Shown here: in pieces, positions 1 to 8,872 of the stretch | Numbering within the stretch: position 1 is the first letter of the stretch | How the letters are laid out: every line of letters starts with the position of its first letter | NCBI GenBank assembly: GCA_944382875.1 | Contig: CALWNQ010000020.1 | Location: forward strand, 1 to 51,656 | Direction of reading: 5' to 3' | Length of the DNA: 51,656 nt | Source of the DNA: an uncultured Clostridia bacterium | Lineage (GTDB): Bacteria; Bacillota; Clostridia; Oscillospirales; Ruminococcaceae | Notes under the pieces: model-generated | The model's database searches: none | What the model saw: only the letters and a program-made list of their open reading frames with translations | What the model was told of the DNA's origin: nothing | Program-made: the position numbers and the translations under genes

Positions 1-374
1 GGAGTATCCATATCCGGGTTTTCCGTATCTGGATGTTCCGTATCCGGCTCATCCTCACACGGCCCGTCCGGCTCCGGGGGATGGGGCGTTTCGTAGATGA
101 CATACTCCACGTCCACGATCTTGCCCTTGCTGTCCCGGAGGCGGTTGCGGACGATGTAGCCGGCCCGCTCCAGCTCCTTCAGGGCAGAGCCGATGCTGTC
201 CGTACCCTCCTTGCAGATCTTCGCAAGGCCCCTGGTGGTGTAGTTCCAGTCCTCAGGCAGGGACAGCATCATGGAGAGCAGCCCCTTGGATTTCAACGAC
301 AGGTCCGTATCCCGCAGATGGTGATTGGACATCACCGTGTAATCGCGGGTTTTCTCAATGCGGAATACCGCCAT
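1..374 (-). CDS. Replication-initiator-like helix-turn-helix protein, 3' end outside the window
   Basis: The open frame starts at ATG 374 behind a strong SD (AAGGAGG about 7 nt upstream) and runs off the left edge, giving 124 residues. It opens MAVFRIEKTRDYTVMSNHHL and continues through a winged-helix-like segment (residues about 25-85: LSLKSKGLLSMMLSLPEDW, then ALKELERAGYIVRNR). This matches the N-terminus of the replication-initiator/DUF6017-type proteins common on Firmicute integrative conjugative elements. After residue 100 the frame becomes a degenerate repeat of PDTE-like units, a linker that varies between family members. Codon use is much richer in G/C at third positions than in the genes to the right. 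The role (element replication or partition) is inferred from family and context. The catalytic or C-terminal part is not visible. Confidence 0.72.
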   Translation of the reverse strand, partial: MAVFRIEKTRDYTVMSNHHLRDTDLSLKSKGLLSMMLSLPEDWNYTTRGLAKICKEGTDSIGSALKELERAGYIVRNRLRDSKGKIVDVEYVIYETPHPPEPDGPCEDEPDTEHPDTENPDMDT

Positions 375-547
375 GTTGGATACCTCCTTCCTTCGGTTTT
401 GAAAAGTGTTCGTTTCGGCGGGTTTGCGCCCCTGTATCGCCGCCCGGCCTCCCATGAGGGAAAGGATATGGGCGGCTTCGTTTGCGCCGCCCACAGGCGA
501 AAAAACAAGGGATTTCCCACCCTAAAACGCACACTAAATTTGGGGAT

Positions 548-580
548 AGAAAAAGGGCGACTGTTAAAAAACAGCCGCCC
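548..580 (-). terminator. Intrinsic terminator or attenuator upstream of the initiator-like gene
   Basis: GGGCGACTGTT (555-565) pairs with AACAGCCGCCC (570-580) with one mismatch. Read on the minus strand it is followed by TTTTTCT. It lies about 175 nt before the initiator start codon, so it could end transcription arriving from the right or act as an attenuator in that leader. Confidence 0.6.
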
Positions 581-684
581 AAAAGGGGGTCTAATACAAG
601 TTATTTGCTATCCGGCAAGCCCGGAAACCGTTGATATTACGGGATTTTTTGAAAAGTTCTGTATCGCCATTCGTACCAAATTTA

Positions 685-718
685 CCCCCGAAGCATTAGT
701 TTCGGGGGATTTTTCTTT
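685..718 (+). terminator. Intrinsic terminator read rightward
   Basis: CCCCCGAA (685-692) and TTCGGGGG (701-708) form a perfect 8-bp stem with an 8-nt loop, followed by ATTTTTCTTT. No plus-strand gene precedes it in the window, so it may be bidirectional or belong to the element edge. Confidence 0.6.
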
Positions 719-775
719 GCACTAACATATAATCCCCGGCAAAACATCGCGCTGATGAGGTGGTTATCTGTATAC

Positions 776-812
776 AAAAAAACAGCGCTCCGGATCAAAT
801 CGGGGCGCTGTT
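776..812 (-). terminator. Terminator of the F420-ligase-like gene
   Basis: AACAGCGC (781-788) pairs with GCGCTGTT (805-812), and the stem extends inward through CCG/CGG. On the minus strand the stem is followed by a run of seven T. It sits 10 nt past the stop codon at 822. Confidence 0.8.
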
Positions 813-821
813 TTACTTTTC

Positions 822-2024
822 TTATTCTTTGACGTAATTGTCAAAATATCCCTGAATCAGGATGATCGGAGTACCCTTGTCGCCGGAACCGGAGGTCAGG
901 TCGCAGAGAGAGCCGATCAGGTCGGTCAGACGGCGGGGTGTGGTGCCCTGTGTCGCCATGCTGCCTACTAAACTGGTATTTTTGGCATCTTTCTCAGCAA
1001 TTGCTTTGGAGATGGCTTCTTTCAGTGCTTCACCGCTTAGATCCGCAAAATCGTTGTCTGCAAGATATTTGAGCTTCAGCTCATTTGGCTGTCCGATCAG
1101 GCCGTCGGTATGGCCGGGAGATACCACCGGGTCTGCAAGCTCCCAGATCTTCCCGACCGGATCTTTGAAAGCGCCGTCGCCGTAAACCAGCACTTCCAGA
1201 CATTTACCGGTTTTTTCAAGGAACATTTTCTGCACCTTTTCCGTAAAAGCCTTGCAATCGCGGGGGAAAAGTTTTACGGTAGACTCTGTTGCCTTATTGG
1301 AACCAAGCAAGCCGTAATCCGCATTGTATCCGCTGCCGTTTACAGGAGCAGTCATGATTTCGTCCAGTCCAAGAACAGTTTTCGCTCCGGCATTTTTTAA
1401 GCGGCGTTTGGTTAGTGCGCGAGTGTGTATGTCGCAGCAAAGGACATCGCTTGTATAAGAAAGAATTGCCCGGCAGTTGTTGGCGAAAATTACTTCCGCT
1501 TCTGCGCCTTCTTCTTCAATCAGGCCTTTGTAGTATTCTACATAGTCCACACCAGTAAAGGTGTGTTTTTTATAACCGAAAAGTTCCCGATACTTGGCTT
1601 CATCCAGCACATCGGTCCAGGGATTGACGCCTTTTTCGTCCAACTCGTCCTCAGTCACAAGGTGGTTGCCCACTTCGTCAGAAGGATAGCTGAGCATCAG
1701 CGTGATCTTTTTCGCACCTTTTGCGATACCCCGCAGGCAGATTGCAAAACGGTTGCGGGACAGAATGGGGAAAATCACACCAATGTGTCCGGAGGGAAAT
1801 TTTGCACGAATATCTGATGCAATATCGTCGGTGGAAGCATAGTTGCCCTGTGAACGGGCTACAACTGCCTCTGTTACGCCTACCACATCACGGTCACGCA
1901 GTGCAAACCCTTCAGATTCTGCTGCTGCAGTAACACTGTCCACAACAATCTGTGCCATATCGTCGCCTTCCCGGATGATGGGAGCGCGAATACCGCGGGA
2001 AACGGTTCCAACCAGTCTTTCCAT
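822..2024 (-). CDS. Coenzyme F420-0:L-glutamate ligase-like protein
   Basis: The 400-residue protein belongs to the F420 ligase (CofE-like) family. It opens MERLVGTVSRGIRAPIIREG and carries the conserved stretches VTEAVVARSQGNYAS, IGVIFPILSRNRFAICLRGI and LMLSYPSDEVGNHLV. In F420 producers this family adds gamma-linked glutamate to F420-0 using GTP. Clostridia are not known to make F420, and no other F420 gene is present here, so the substrate is unknown: a glutamyl ligation on another acceptor is an inference. The protein is longer than archaeal CofE (about 250 residues), as is usual for the clostridial group. The start is ATG 2024. It is divergent from a LysR gene across a 134-bp spacer and has its own terminator, so it is probably monocistronic. 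Confidence 0.75.
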   Translation of the reverse strand: MERLVGTVSRGIRAPIIREGDDMAQIVVDSVTAAAESEGFALRDRDVVGVTEAVVARSQGNYASTDDIASDIRAKFPSGHIGVIFPILSRNRFAICLRGIAKGAKKITLMLSYPSDEVGNHLVTEDELDEKGVNPWTDVLDEAKYRELFGYKKHTFTGVDYVEYYKGLIEEEGAEAEVIFANNCRAILSYTSDVLCCDIHTRALTKRRLKNAGAKTVLGLDEIMTAPVNGSGYNADYGLLGSNKATESTVKLFPRDCKAFTEKVQKMFLEKTGKCLEVLVYGDGAFKDPVGKIWELADPVVSPGHTDGLIGQPNELKLKYLADNDFADLSGEALKEAISKAIAEKDAKNTSLVGSMATQGTTPRRLTDLIGSLCDLTSGSGDKGTPIILIQGYFDNYVKE

Positions 2025-2095
2025 ATGAATACCCTCTCTTTACATTACAATCAAAATAAACAACCGAAAAATACGGTTGCATTCTGGATAAATTT

Positions 2096-2124
2096 ATTAT
2101 ACAATAAAATCAGGTAAACGTAAA
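2096..2124 (-). promoter_or_regulatory. Promoter of the F420-ligase-like gene
   Basis: On the minus strand, TTTACG (-35, 2119-2124), a 17-bp spacer and TATAAT (-10, 2096-2101). A small hairpin (CAACCG 2061-2066 with CGGTTG 2074-2079) lies in the leader. The divergent LysR protein could act in this spacer, but I did not find a convincing T-N11-A site. Confidence 0.6.
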
Positions 2125-2158
2125 GCTTTTATTTGTTATTCAGATATAAGGAGCGCTT

Positions 2159-3040
2159 ATGGATACGAATCTGGAACAATATAAAATTTTCCGGGCTGTT
2201 GCACGCTGTCAGTCTTTTTCCAAAGCAGCCAGGGAGCTCTATGTTTCGCAGCCGGCAGTTAGTCAAGCAATTGCAAATTTAGAAGAATCGTTAAATACGC
2301 CGCTCTTTATCCGCGGTGCCAGAGGGGTTACTCTCACTACGGAAGGACGGCTGCTCTGCGATTATGTGGAACCCGCTCTTTCGTTGCTGGAAACCGGAGA
2401 AGAAAAACTTTCCGATATGGCCAAGCTATTGAATGGCGAAGTAAAGATCGCAGCAGCAGATACGATTTCCCGCCACTATCTGCTTCCCTATCTCAAAGCT
2501 TTTCATGAGGAACATCCCGACATTCACATTCAGGTAATCAACCGCACCAGTGAACAGAGTGTTTCGCTTTTAAAATCCGGAACGGTGGATTTTGCCTTTG
2601 TGAACCTCCCGATGGAACAGGATGGGCTGATTATGGAGCACTGCATTGACATTCACGACATTTTTGTCGGCAATGAGAAGTTTGCAGAGCTTTCCCGCCA
2701 TCCGCTGACGCCGGCACAAATGGCAGCACAGCCGCTTATTATGCTAGAGCGGCTTTCCAATTCCCGGCGGCTGATGGAGCAGCATTTCCTCGATAACGGT
2801 GTGGTTCTGCACCCGGAAATCGAGCTTTGTTCTTATGATCTCATGCTGGATTTCGCAAGCATCGGTCTGGGAATCGCCTGTGTCATCCGGGAATTTGCCG
2901 CAGATGCGCTGCAAAACGGTGCTTTATTTGAAATCCCGCTTACTTCCCCACCTCCGCCGCGTTCTATTGGGCTTTGCCGGATGCAGAATGTCCCGCTCTC
3001 CTTTGCCGCCGGTGAGTTTTACCGGATGATCACACCATAA
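2159..3040 (+). CDS. LysR-family transcriptional regulator
   Basis: At 293 residues it has standard LysR length. The N-terminal winged helix (about residues 3-62) includes SFSKAARELYVSQPAVSQAI and the typical LTTEGRLL end. It is followed by a periplasmic-binding-protein-like effector domain (about 90-290). SD AAGGAG lies just before ATG 2159. It is divergent from the F420-ligase-like gene and 34 bp upstream of gldA on the same strand, so either neighbour is a plausible target. The effector cannot be read from the sequence. Confidence 0.85.
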   Translation: MDTNLEQYKIFRAVARCQSFSKAARELYVSQPAVSQAIANLEESLNTPLFIRGARGVTLTTEGRLLCDYVEPALSLLETGEEKLSDMAKLLNGEVKIAAADTISRHYLLPYLKAFHEEHPDIHIQVINRTSEQSVSLLKSGTVDFAFVNLPMEQDGLIMEHCIDIHDIFVGNEKFAELSRHPLTPAQMAAQPLIMLERLSNSRRLMEQHFLDNGVVLHPEIELCSYDLMLDFASIGLGIACVIREFAADALQNGALFEIPLTSPPPPRSIGLCRMQNVPLSFAAGEFYRMITP

Positions 3041-3074
3041 AATACAAAAAGTTAAATAGAAAGGAAGTTTTTAA

Positions 3075-4181
3075 ATGACCGCAATTATTGGAAGTCCCAG
3101 CCGCTATATTCAAGGATATGGTGAACTTCGACGCCTGGCACAGCATACGGAAAAGCTGGGCAAGCATTTGTTTGTCCTTGTTGCTGAAAATCTTTTCGGA
3201 CAGATCGAACCGAAAATTTCCAGCAGTACGACTGGAACAGATACTAACGTTGTTTTTGAGAAGTTTCATGGCGAATGTTCCAAAAATCAGATTGACCTTC
3301 TTCTGGAAAAATTCCGCACAGCAGGCTGCGATATGATTGTCGGCGTTGGCGGCGGAAAGATTCTGGATACCGCAAAAGCTGCGGCATATTACGCCAATGT
3401 TCCGGTGATAATTGTTCCTACAGCCGCCTCCACTGATGCGCCTTGTTCTTCCCTGTCGGTTCTGTATACAGACGACGGTGCACTTGACCACTACCTCTAT
3501 CTTTCGACCAGTCCCGATATGGTACTGGTTGACACCGAGGTCATCAGTGCTGCACCTGCCCGACTGCTTTCAGCTGGTATGGGCGATGCGCTTTCCACCT
3601 ATTTTGAGGCGCGCGCCTGCAAAGCTTCCGGTGCTGACAACTGTATCGGCGGAAAAACAACCCTTGCTGCAATGCAGATGGCCCGTCTTTGCTATGACAC
3701 CCTTTTAGCAAACGGTGTCAAGGCACGCCTTGCTGTTGAGCGGAAAGCTTGCACCAGAGCGGTCGAAAACATCATTGAAGCCAACACCTATTTGAGCGGT
3801 GTGGGGTTTGAAAGCGGCGGTCTGGCCGGTGCGCACGCTGTTCACAATGGTTTAACACTTCTGCAAGAAACACGCGGCGCACTTCACGGGGAAAAAGTTG
3901 CATTCGGCACACTGGTTCAGCTGGTGCTGGAAAATGCACCGGTAGAAGAAATCGAAGAAGTCGTCAGCTTTAGTGCCGCAATCGGACTGCCCACCACTCT
4001 CTGTGACCTGGGCCTCCATCAGCCAGCTCCGGATCAGCTGATGATTGTGGCAAAACGCGCCTGCGTTGAATCCGATACAATGGGGCATATGCCGTTTTCT
4101 GTCACACCAGAAGATGTATATGCCGCAATTTTAGGCGCGGATGCTGTAGGTCATTATTACAAGGAAGACAGTTGCTGTTGA
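3075..4181 (+). CDS. gldA: Glycerol dehydrogenase
   Basis: A 368-residue iron/zinc alcohol dehydrogenase of the GldA group, which oxidises glycerol to dihydroxyacetone with NAD. The nucleotide-binding GGGKILDTAK lies at about residues 92-101. The three metal ligands expected for GldA are all present: D171 in MGDALSTYFEAR, H254 in GLAGAHAVHNGL and H271 in ALHGEKVAFGT. SD AAGGAAG precedes ATG 3075. It probably shares a transcript with the LysR gene upstream. No dihydroxyacetone kinase is nearby. Related enzymes acting on other vicinal diols cannot be excluded. Confidence 0.88.
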   Translation: MTAIIGSPSRYIQGYGELRRLAQHTEKLGKHLFVLVAENLFGQIEPKISSSTTGTDTNVVFEKFHGECSKNQIDLLLEKFRTAGCDMIVGVGGGKILDTAKAAAYYANVPVIIVPTAASTDAPCSSLSVLYTDDGALDHYLYLSTSPDMVLVDTEVISAAPARLLSAGMGDALSTYFEARACKASGADNCIGGKTTLAAMQMARLCYDTLLANGVKARLAVERKACTRAVENIIEANTYLSGVGFESGGLAGAHAVHNGLTLLQETRGALHGEKVAFGTLVQLVLENAPVEEIEEVVSFSAAIGLPTTLCDLGLHQPAPDQLMIVAKRACVESDTMGHMPFSVTPEDVYAAILGADAVGHYYKEDSCC

Positions 4182-4231
4182 TTTTCCCTGTAAAAAGAAT
4201 GTGAATAAACCACAGAAATCTGAAAAAACTC

Positions 4232-4260
4232 TTGCATAGATACTGAAAAACATGTATAAT
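4232..4260 (+). promoter_or_regulatory. secA promoter
   Basis: TTGCAT (4232-4237), a 17-bp spacer and TATAAT (4255-4260), with transcription expected to start near 4267. This leaves a leader of about 100 nt before secA. Confidence 0.7.
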
Positions 4261-4269
4261 AAAATGTAA

Positions 4270-4348
4270 TTGGGCATATTTGCAGGATTGCTGATCGCCC
4301 CAAAATATGCGGCCGGTGCAGAAACCGGCAGGAGCCTTTTGGCTCTGA
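4270..4348 (+). promoter_or_regulatory. Structured secA leader with mini-ORF
   Basis: The leader has two hairpins in a row (GCCGGT 4312-4317 with ACCGGC 4324-4329; GGAGCC 4331-4336 with GGCTCT 4341-4346). It also has two competing pairings for its first part: GCATATTT 4274-4281 with AAATATGC 4303-4310, or TTGGGC 4270-4275 with the GCCCCAA at 4297-4303. A 13-codon frame (4307-4348, [13 protein letters not shown]) lies over the hairpins and ends just before the secA SD, but it has no good SD of its own. A regulatory role is an inference. Confidence 0.3.
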
Positions 4349-4367
4349 AAGGAAAGGTCAAAAGACG

Positions 4368-7133
4368 ATGGGACTTGTTGAAAAAATCTTTGGTTCCTAT
4401 TCCAAACGCGAATTGAAACGGATTAAGCCGATCCTCCAGCAGGTACTGGATCTGGAAGAAACGTATAAAGCCATGTCCGACGAAAAACTCCGCGGACAAA
4501 CGGAATATCTAAAAGGTAAGCTGGAAGATGGAGAAACACTGGACACTATCCTGCCGGAAGCGTTTGCTACCTGCCGGGAGGCTACCCGCCGTGTTTTGGC
4601 GCAGCCCCACTTCCCCGTTCAGATTATCGGCGGTATTGTGCTCCATCAGGGCCGTATTGCTGAAATGCGTACCGGTGAAGGTAAAACCCAGACCTGTCTG
4701 CTCCCGGCTTATTTGAACGCATTAACCGGAAAAGGTGTGCACATTGTTACCGTTAACGACTATCTCGCAAAACGTGACTCCGAGTGGATGGGAAAAGTCT
4801 ACAAATATCTGGGTATGACAGTTGGTTTGATCATTCACGATATGGATAACGATGCCCGTCGTGCAGCATACAACTGCGACATCACCTATGGTACCAACAA
4901 CGAAATTGGTTTCGACTATCTGCGCGACAATATGGTAACCTATAAGGAACAGCAGGTGCAGCGTCCTTTCAACTATGCCATTGTCGATGAGGTGGACTCC
5001 ATCCTGATCGACGAAGCGCGTACTCCTCTGATCATTTCAGGCCAGGGAGAAAAATCCACCGAACTGTATCAGATTGTTGACCGGTTTGCCCGCACTCTGA
5101 AAATGTACAAGGTTGCCGAGCTGGATGACAAAGTCGAAAACGACAATGTCGATGGCGACTATATCGTAGATGAAAAGGCCAAAACTGCTACTCTGACTCC
5201 TTCCGGTGTTCGCAAAGCGGAAATTGCTTTCAATCTTCGCAACCTGATGGATCCGGAAAACACCACATTGCTCCACCATATCAACCAGGCAATCAAAGCG
5301 CATGGTATCATGCACAATGAGGAAAACTATGTTGTCAAGGACGGAGAAGTCATTATCGTTGACGAATTCACCGGTCGTTTGATGTATGGCCGCCGCTACA
5401 ACGAAGGTCTTCATCAGGCAATCGAAGCCAAAGAAGGGGTGAAAGTTGCGCATGAATCCAAAACACTTGCAACAATCACTTTCCAGAATCTGTTCCGTCT
5501 TTACAATAAGCTCTCCGGTATGACCGGTACTGCCCTTACCGAGGAAGGCGAATTCCGCGAGATCTACAAACTGGACGTTATTGAGATTCCGACCAACCGC
5601 CCTGTCCAGCGAATTGACCATGAAGATGTTGTTTTTAAAAACGAAAGAGGTAAATACAACGCTGTCATCGAACAGATTATAGAATGTCATAAAAAGGGAC
5701 AGCCGGTTCTGGTTGGCACTATCACCATCGATAAATCGGAAATGCTCAGCGGCATGTTAAAGCGCCGGGGCATTCAGCACGAAGTATTAAACGCAAAATA
5801 CCACGAAAAAGAAGCGGAAATTGTTGCGCAGGCCGGTAAAAAAGGCGCTGTTACCATTGCGACAAACATGGCTGGACGCGGTACTGATATTAAACTTGGT
5901 GGTAATGCTGAATTCCTTGCCAAACATGAAATGCGCAAAATGGGTTACGATGAGGATATGATTTCTGAAGCGGACTCATACGGTGAAACTGACGATGAAG
6001 AAATTCTGAAAGCCCGCAAACTTTTCCATGAGTTGGTTGAAAAACACAAAAAAGTGATCGAAGTGGAAGCTGATGAGGTGCGCAAAGCCGGTGGTCTGTT
6101 TATTCTGGGCACCGAGCGTCACGAATCCCGCCGTATTGACAACCAGCTGCGCGGTCGTTCCGGCCGTCAGGGAGATCCCGGTGAAAGCCGCTTTTTCCTC
6201 TCGCTGGAAGACGATATTATGCGACTGTTCGGCGGTGAGCGCATTCAGAATATGATGGAAGCACTGAAAATCGACGAAAATCAGCCAATTGAAACAAAAT
6301 TGCTGACCAACTCCATTGAATCTGCCCAGAAGAAGGTAGAAGGCCGTAACTTTGCAATCCGACGCAATGTTCTGCAGTTTGACGATGTTATGAATCGCCA
6401 GCGTGAAATTATTTACTCGCAGCGTGCAAAAGTGCTCAATGGTGAAAATCTACGCGGCTATATCATGGATATGCTAAAAGAAAATATCACCGAAACTGTT
6501 AATCAGTATCTGTCAGATGAAACAATCCACGATAACTGGAATGTAGAAGGTCTGCGCAATCATTACCTCGGATTCTTTACACAGCCGGAAGATTTCCATT
6601 ATACAGCTGATGAACTTGCCAACATGGAGAAAAAGGACTTTGTCGATGCCCTCTATGAGAAGGCGGAGAAAAAGTACGAAGAAAAAGAAGCTGAAATCGG
6701 ACCCGATCGTATGCGTGAAGTCGAACGTGTTGTCCTGCTCCGGAATGTTGACTCCAAGTGGATGGATCATATCGACGCAATGGACGAATTGAAAAAAGGT
6801 ATTTACCTCCGTTCGTACGCACAGCGCGATCCTGCCGTTGAATACCGCATCGAAGGTTTTGATATGTTCGACGAAATGGTCGCGGCAATTCGCGAAGACA
6901 CCGTAAAGATGCTGCTGACTGTACGTCTCCGTAATCCTGACGAGGAACCGAAACGGGAACAGGTAGCTACCCCAACAAACGCAATTCACGGTGAAAGTGA
7001 CCAAACAGTACGGAAAGAACCGGTTCGGAAAAAGAACACCGTTGGTCGCAATGATCCCTGTCCCTGCGGAAGCGGCAAAAAATATAAGAAATGCTGTGGA
7101 GCAGGCCAATTCCCGGACGACCACGACGACTGA
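4368..7133 (+). CDS. secA: Preprotein translocase ATPase SecA
   Basis: The 921-residue motor ATPase drives precursor proteins through SecYEG. Nucleotide-binding domain 1 has Walker [11 protein letters not shown] (about 100-109) and the [15 protein letters not shown] Walker B region (about 206-220). The preprotein cross-linking, NBD2 ([12 protein letters not shown] and the [11 protein letters not shown] arginine-finger stretch) and helical scaffold regions follow in order. The C-terminus carries the zinc-binding SEC-C motif (about 893-911, [16 protein letters not shown]), which binds SecB or ribosomes in other bacteria. SD GAAAGG precedes ATG 4368. The gene is monocistronic between its own promoter and a terminator. 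Confidence 0.97.
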   Translation: MGLVEKIFGSYSKRELKRIKPILQQVLDLEETYKAMSDEKLRGQTEYLKGKLEDGETLDTILPEAFATCREATRRVLAQPHFPVQIIGGIVLHQGRIAEMRTGEGKTQTCLLPAYLNALTGKGVHIVTVNDYLAKRDSEWMGKVYKYLGMTVGLIIHDMDNDARRAAYNCDITYGTNNEIGFDYLRDNMVTYKEQQVQRPFNYAIVDEVDSILIDEARTPLIISGQGEKSTELYQIVDRFARTLKMYKVAELDDKVENDNVDGDYIVDEKAKTATLTPSGVRKAEIAFNLRNLMDPENTTLLHHINQAIKAHGIMHNEENYVVKDGEVIIVDEFTGRLMYGRRYNEGLHQAIEAKEGVKVAHESKTLATITFQNLFRLYNKLSGMTGTALTEEGEFREIYKLDVIEIPTNRPVQRIDHEDVVFKNERGKYNAVIEQIIECHKKGQPVLVGTITIDKSEMLSGMLKRRGIQHEVLNAKYHEKEAEIVAQAGKKGAVTIATNMAGRGTDIKLGGNAEFLAKHEMRKMGYDEDMISEADSYGETDDEEILKARKLFHELVEKHKKVIEVEADEVRKAGGLFILGTERHESRRIDNQLRGRSGRQGDPGESRFFLSLEDDIMRLFGGERIQNMMEALKIDENQPIETKLLTNSIESAQKKVEGRNFAIRRNVLQFDDVMNRQREIIYSQRAKVLNGENLRGYIMDMLKENITETVNQYLSDETIHDNWNVEGLRNHYLGFFTQPEDFHYTADELANMEKKDFVDALYEKAEKKYEEKEAEIGPDRMREVERVVLLRNVDSKWMDHIDAMDELKKGIYLRSYAQRDPAVEYRIEGFDMFDEMVAAIREDTVKMLLTVRLRNPDEEPKREQVATPTNAIHGESDQTVRKEPVRKKNTVGRNDPCPCGSGKKYKKCCGAGQFPDDHDD

Positions 7134-7154
7134 TTTCCAGTAAAAAACAGCATA

Positions 7155-7192
7155 GAAGCTCCCCTGTTAAACAGGGGAGCTTCTTGTTACTT
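7155..7192 (+). terminator. secA terminator
   Basis: GAAGCTCCCCTGT (7155-7167) and ACAGGGGAGCTTC (7171-7183) form a perfect 13-bp stem with a 3-nt loop, followed by TTGTTACTTG, a T-poor but usable tail. Confidence 0.8.
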
Positions 7193-7200
7193 GTTACTGA

Positions 7201-7229
7201 AAAAATAGCCCCCAGCAAAGCTGGGGGCT
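7201..7229 (-). terminator. Terminator of the Gfo/Idh/MocA operon
   Basis: AGCCCCCAGC (7207-7216) pairs perfectly with GCTGGGGGCT (7220-7229). On the minus strand it is followed by ATTTTTTC. It ends the operon whose last gene stops at 7251. Confidence 0.85.
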
Positions 7230-7250
7230 TAATTTGAGCATTTTTATTTT

Positions 7251-8408
7251 TTAAATTTCAGGAATGTCAATCTCAACCTCGCGCCCAAGTTCAGCAGACT
7301 GTGCAATACCAGAAAGAATCGCCTGGTTGTACAGAATCTGGCTGGTGGGAACAGGAGCAGGAGTGCCATATTTCGCCGCATCCAGGAAAGTACGGATCTT
7401 GCGGTCAAAGAGGTTGGAGTTATCTTCAATAATCGGGATTTCGGTTTCAACCTGTGCACCGGCTACTTCGTGATAAATCTTCATCGGGCCGCCGACAGAA
7501 CCGTTCCAGCATTCGGTAGAAGGAATCCGTAGGCCACCTTTGGTGCCAAGGATGATGGTGTCACCGGGAGTGTCCATATTCATTGCCCACGCGATACGGA
7601 AGTCCAAAATGATGCCGCCATCCAGACGGACGAAAGCAGCAGCAAAGTCATCAACACCAAACAGATCTGCATATTCCGGATGAGTAGGATAATAGCTGGG
7701 CATTTTACCGAAGAAATCGGATTTGTAACCAGTTACAGTCAGAGGCTTCGGATAGCCGATCGCGTTGAGGACCATATCCAGAGAATAGCAGCCGATGTCT
7801 GCCAGTGCACCAAGACCAGCGGTCTTTTCCTCGATAAAGGTAGTGCCAAACGGGGTGGGAATGCCGCGACGACGGCCGCCGCCGGTCTGGATGTAATAAA
7901 TTTTGCCCAGTTCGCCGGATTCCACGATCTTTTTGATCATCTGCATATTGGCGTCAAAACGGGGCTGGAAGCCGATGGACAGAACTTTTCCGCTTGCCTT
8001 TTCCGTTTTGCAGAGGTCGATTGCTTCATCCATGGTAACACACATGGGTTTTTCCAGTAGGACATTGACGCCTTTTTCCAGTGCATATTTTGCACAGGGA
8101 ACATGCTGACGGTTATAAGTACAAACGCTGACAGCATCCAGCTGCTCATTGTCCAGCATTTCCTTGTGGCTGGGATAGCAGCGCACGCCTTCCACACCAA
8201 AACGTTTGAAGAAAGCTTCCGCCTTGCCGGGAATCAGGTCTGCGCCCGCAACGATCTCCACATCGGGCATCCGCAGATAGCTGTCAATATGTGCTTCCGC
8301 AATCCAGCCGGTACCGATAATGCCAACCCGGAGCTTCTTGCTGGTATCAACCGCAGCTTCTGCCTCCTGATTGGTTTTGAACTTGTTCAGAATATCCTGT
8401 TCTGCCAT
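7251..8408 (-). CDS. Gfo/Idh/MocA family NAD(P)-dependent oxidoreductase
   Basis: The 385-residue protein has an N-terminal Rossmann fold (RVGIIGTGWIAEAHI, residues 27-41) and the family EKP motif at 118-120 (LLEKPMCVT), whose lysine takes part in catalysis. A C-terminal alpha/beta substrate domain follows. The family oxidises or reduces sugars, inositols and sugar derivatives, and the exact substrate is not visible. SD GAGGAG lies before ATG 8408. It is the last gene of an operon headed by a TIM-barrel sugar isomerase/epimerase at 8873-9700. That pairing is common in inositol- or keto-sugar-type pathways and suggests the two act on the same compound. Confidence 0.87.
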   Translation of the reverse strand: MAEQDILNKFKTNQEAEAAVDTSKKLRVGIIGTGWIAEAHIDSYLRMPDVEIVAGADLIPGKAEAFFKRFGVEGVRCYPSHKEMLDNEQLDAVSVCTYNRQHVPCAKYALEKGVNVLLEKPMCVTMDEAIDLCKTEKASGKVLSIGFQPRFDANMQMIKKIVESGELGKIYYIQTGGGRRRGIPTPFGTTFIEEKTAGLGALADIGCYSLDMVLNAIGYPKPLTVTGYKSDFFGKMPSYYPTHPEYADLFGVDDFAAAFVRLDGGIILDFRIAWAMNMDTPGDTIILGTKGGLRIPSTECWNGSVGGPMKIYHEVAGAQVETEIPIIEDNSNLFDRKIRTFLDAAKYGTPAPVPTSQILYNQAILSGIAQSAELGREVEIDIPEI

Positions 8409-8484
8409 TTCTCATTCTCCTCACAATATTTTTGATTTTATAGAAAAACTATAATCCCAACCCAATTCATATAAATTTGCCAGC

Positions 8485-8820
8485 TTATCTTTTCACTGCC
8501 ATGGAATAGCCCTCTCGGTCTGCAACAAATCGTTCGGACTGAATTTGCTTTGGCGAGTAATCCAAAACCGTACACTCTGCACCAAGTGCCGTAAATATCG
8601 GCATCTGCTGGCCACCACCCGAAGCAAAACCGAGAATTTTTTTTCCTTTCAAGTCCCCGAACCATTCATGTGGAACAGGAACTGTGGGGGTTAATAAGAC
8701 ATCACACTTTCCCTCTTGGGCATTTGCAAACTGTTGATGAGTAATTGGTGTTCCCCACTCCCATCCTTCTTCAATCCATCTGTCGATGGTCTCTCTATTG
8801 ATCTCTTGATAGGGTTTCAT
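8485..8820 (-). pseudogene. Truncated class I SAM-dependent methyltransferase
   Basis: The frame matches the N-terminal third of a clostridial methyltransferase family of about 250 residues: INRETIDRWIEEGWEWGTPI, LLTPTVPVPHEWFGDLKGKK, then the SAM-binding motif LGFASGGGQQMPIFTALGAE and CTVLDYSPKQIQSERFVA. It then stops abruptly after EGYSMAVKR, about 111 residues from the likely start (ATG 8820, SD AGGTGG). Everything after motif II is missing and does not appear in any frame of the 76 bp before the next gene, so a deletion rather than a frameshift is likely. It sits inside an otherwise intact operon. A short functional protein is possible but unlikely. Confidence 0.65.
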
Positions 8821-8872
8821 GTGAACCACCTTCATATTCCGGTTTGTCAATTTCCCATTTGCATCTCTTTAT

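Larger units (their letters stand above)
375..775. other. Edge of an integrated element: leader and gene-free stretch
   Basis: There is no convincing gene here. The part next to 375 is the 5' leader of the initiator-like gene. It carries a hairpin terminator read leftward (548-580), and a second terminator read rightward lies at 685-718. A short tract around 600-680 resembles neither neighbour and has no long reading frame in the minus direction. The F420-ligase-like gene and its own terminator begin at 776, so any element/chromosome junction should lie between about 719 and 775. I see no clear direct repeat or att core, because the other end of the element is not in the window. Confidence 0.4.

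Noticed and set aside
33-725. A 230-codon plus-strand frame at the left edge
   Set aside because: It runs antisense to the initiator-like gene and through its leader and two hairpins. The minus-strand gene has an SD and family match; this one has neither.
600-775. tRNA gene or att core at the element edge
   Set aside because: No cloverleaf-compatible sequence or direct repeat could be found; the other element end is outside the window.
822-2024. S-adenosylmethionine synthetase
   Set aside because: The motifs are those of the F420-0:glutamate ligase family, and no MetK signature is present.
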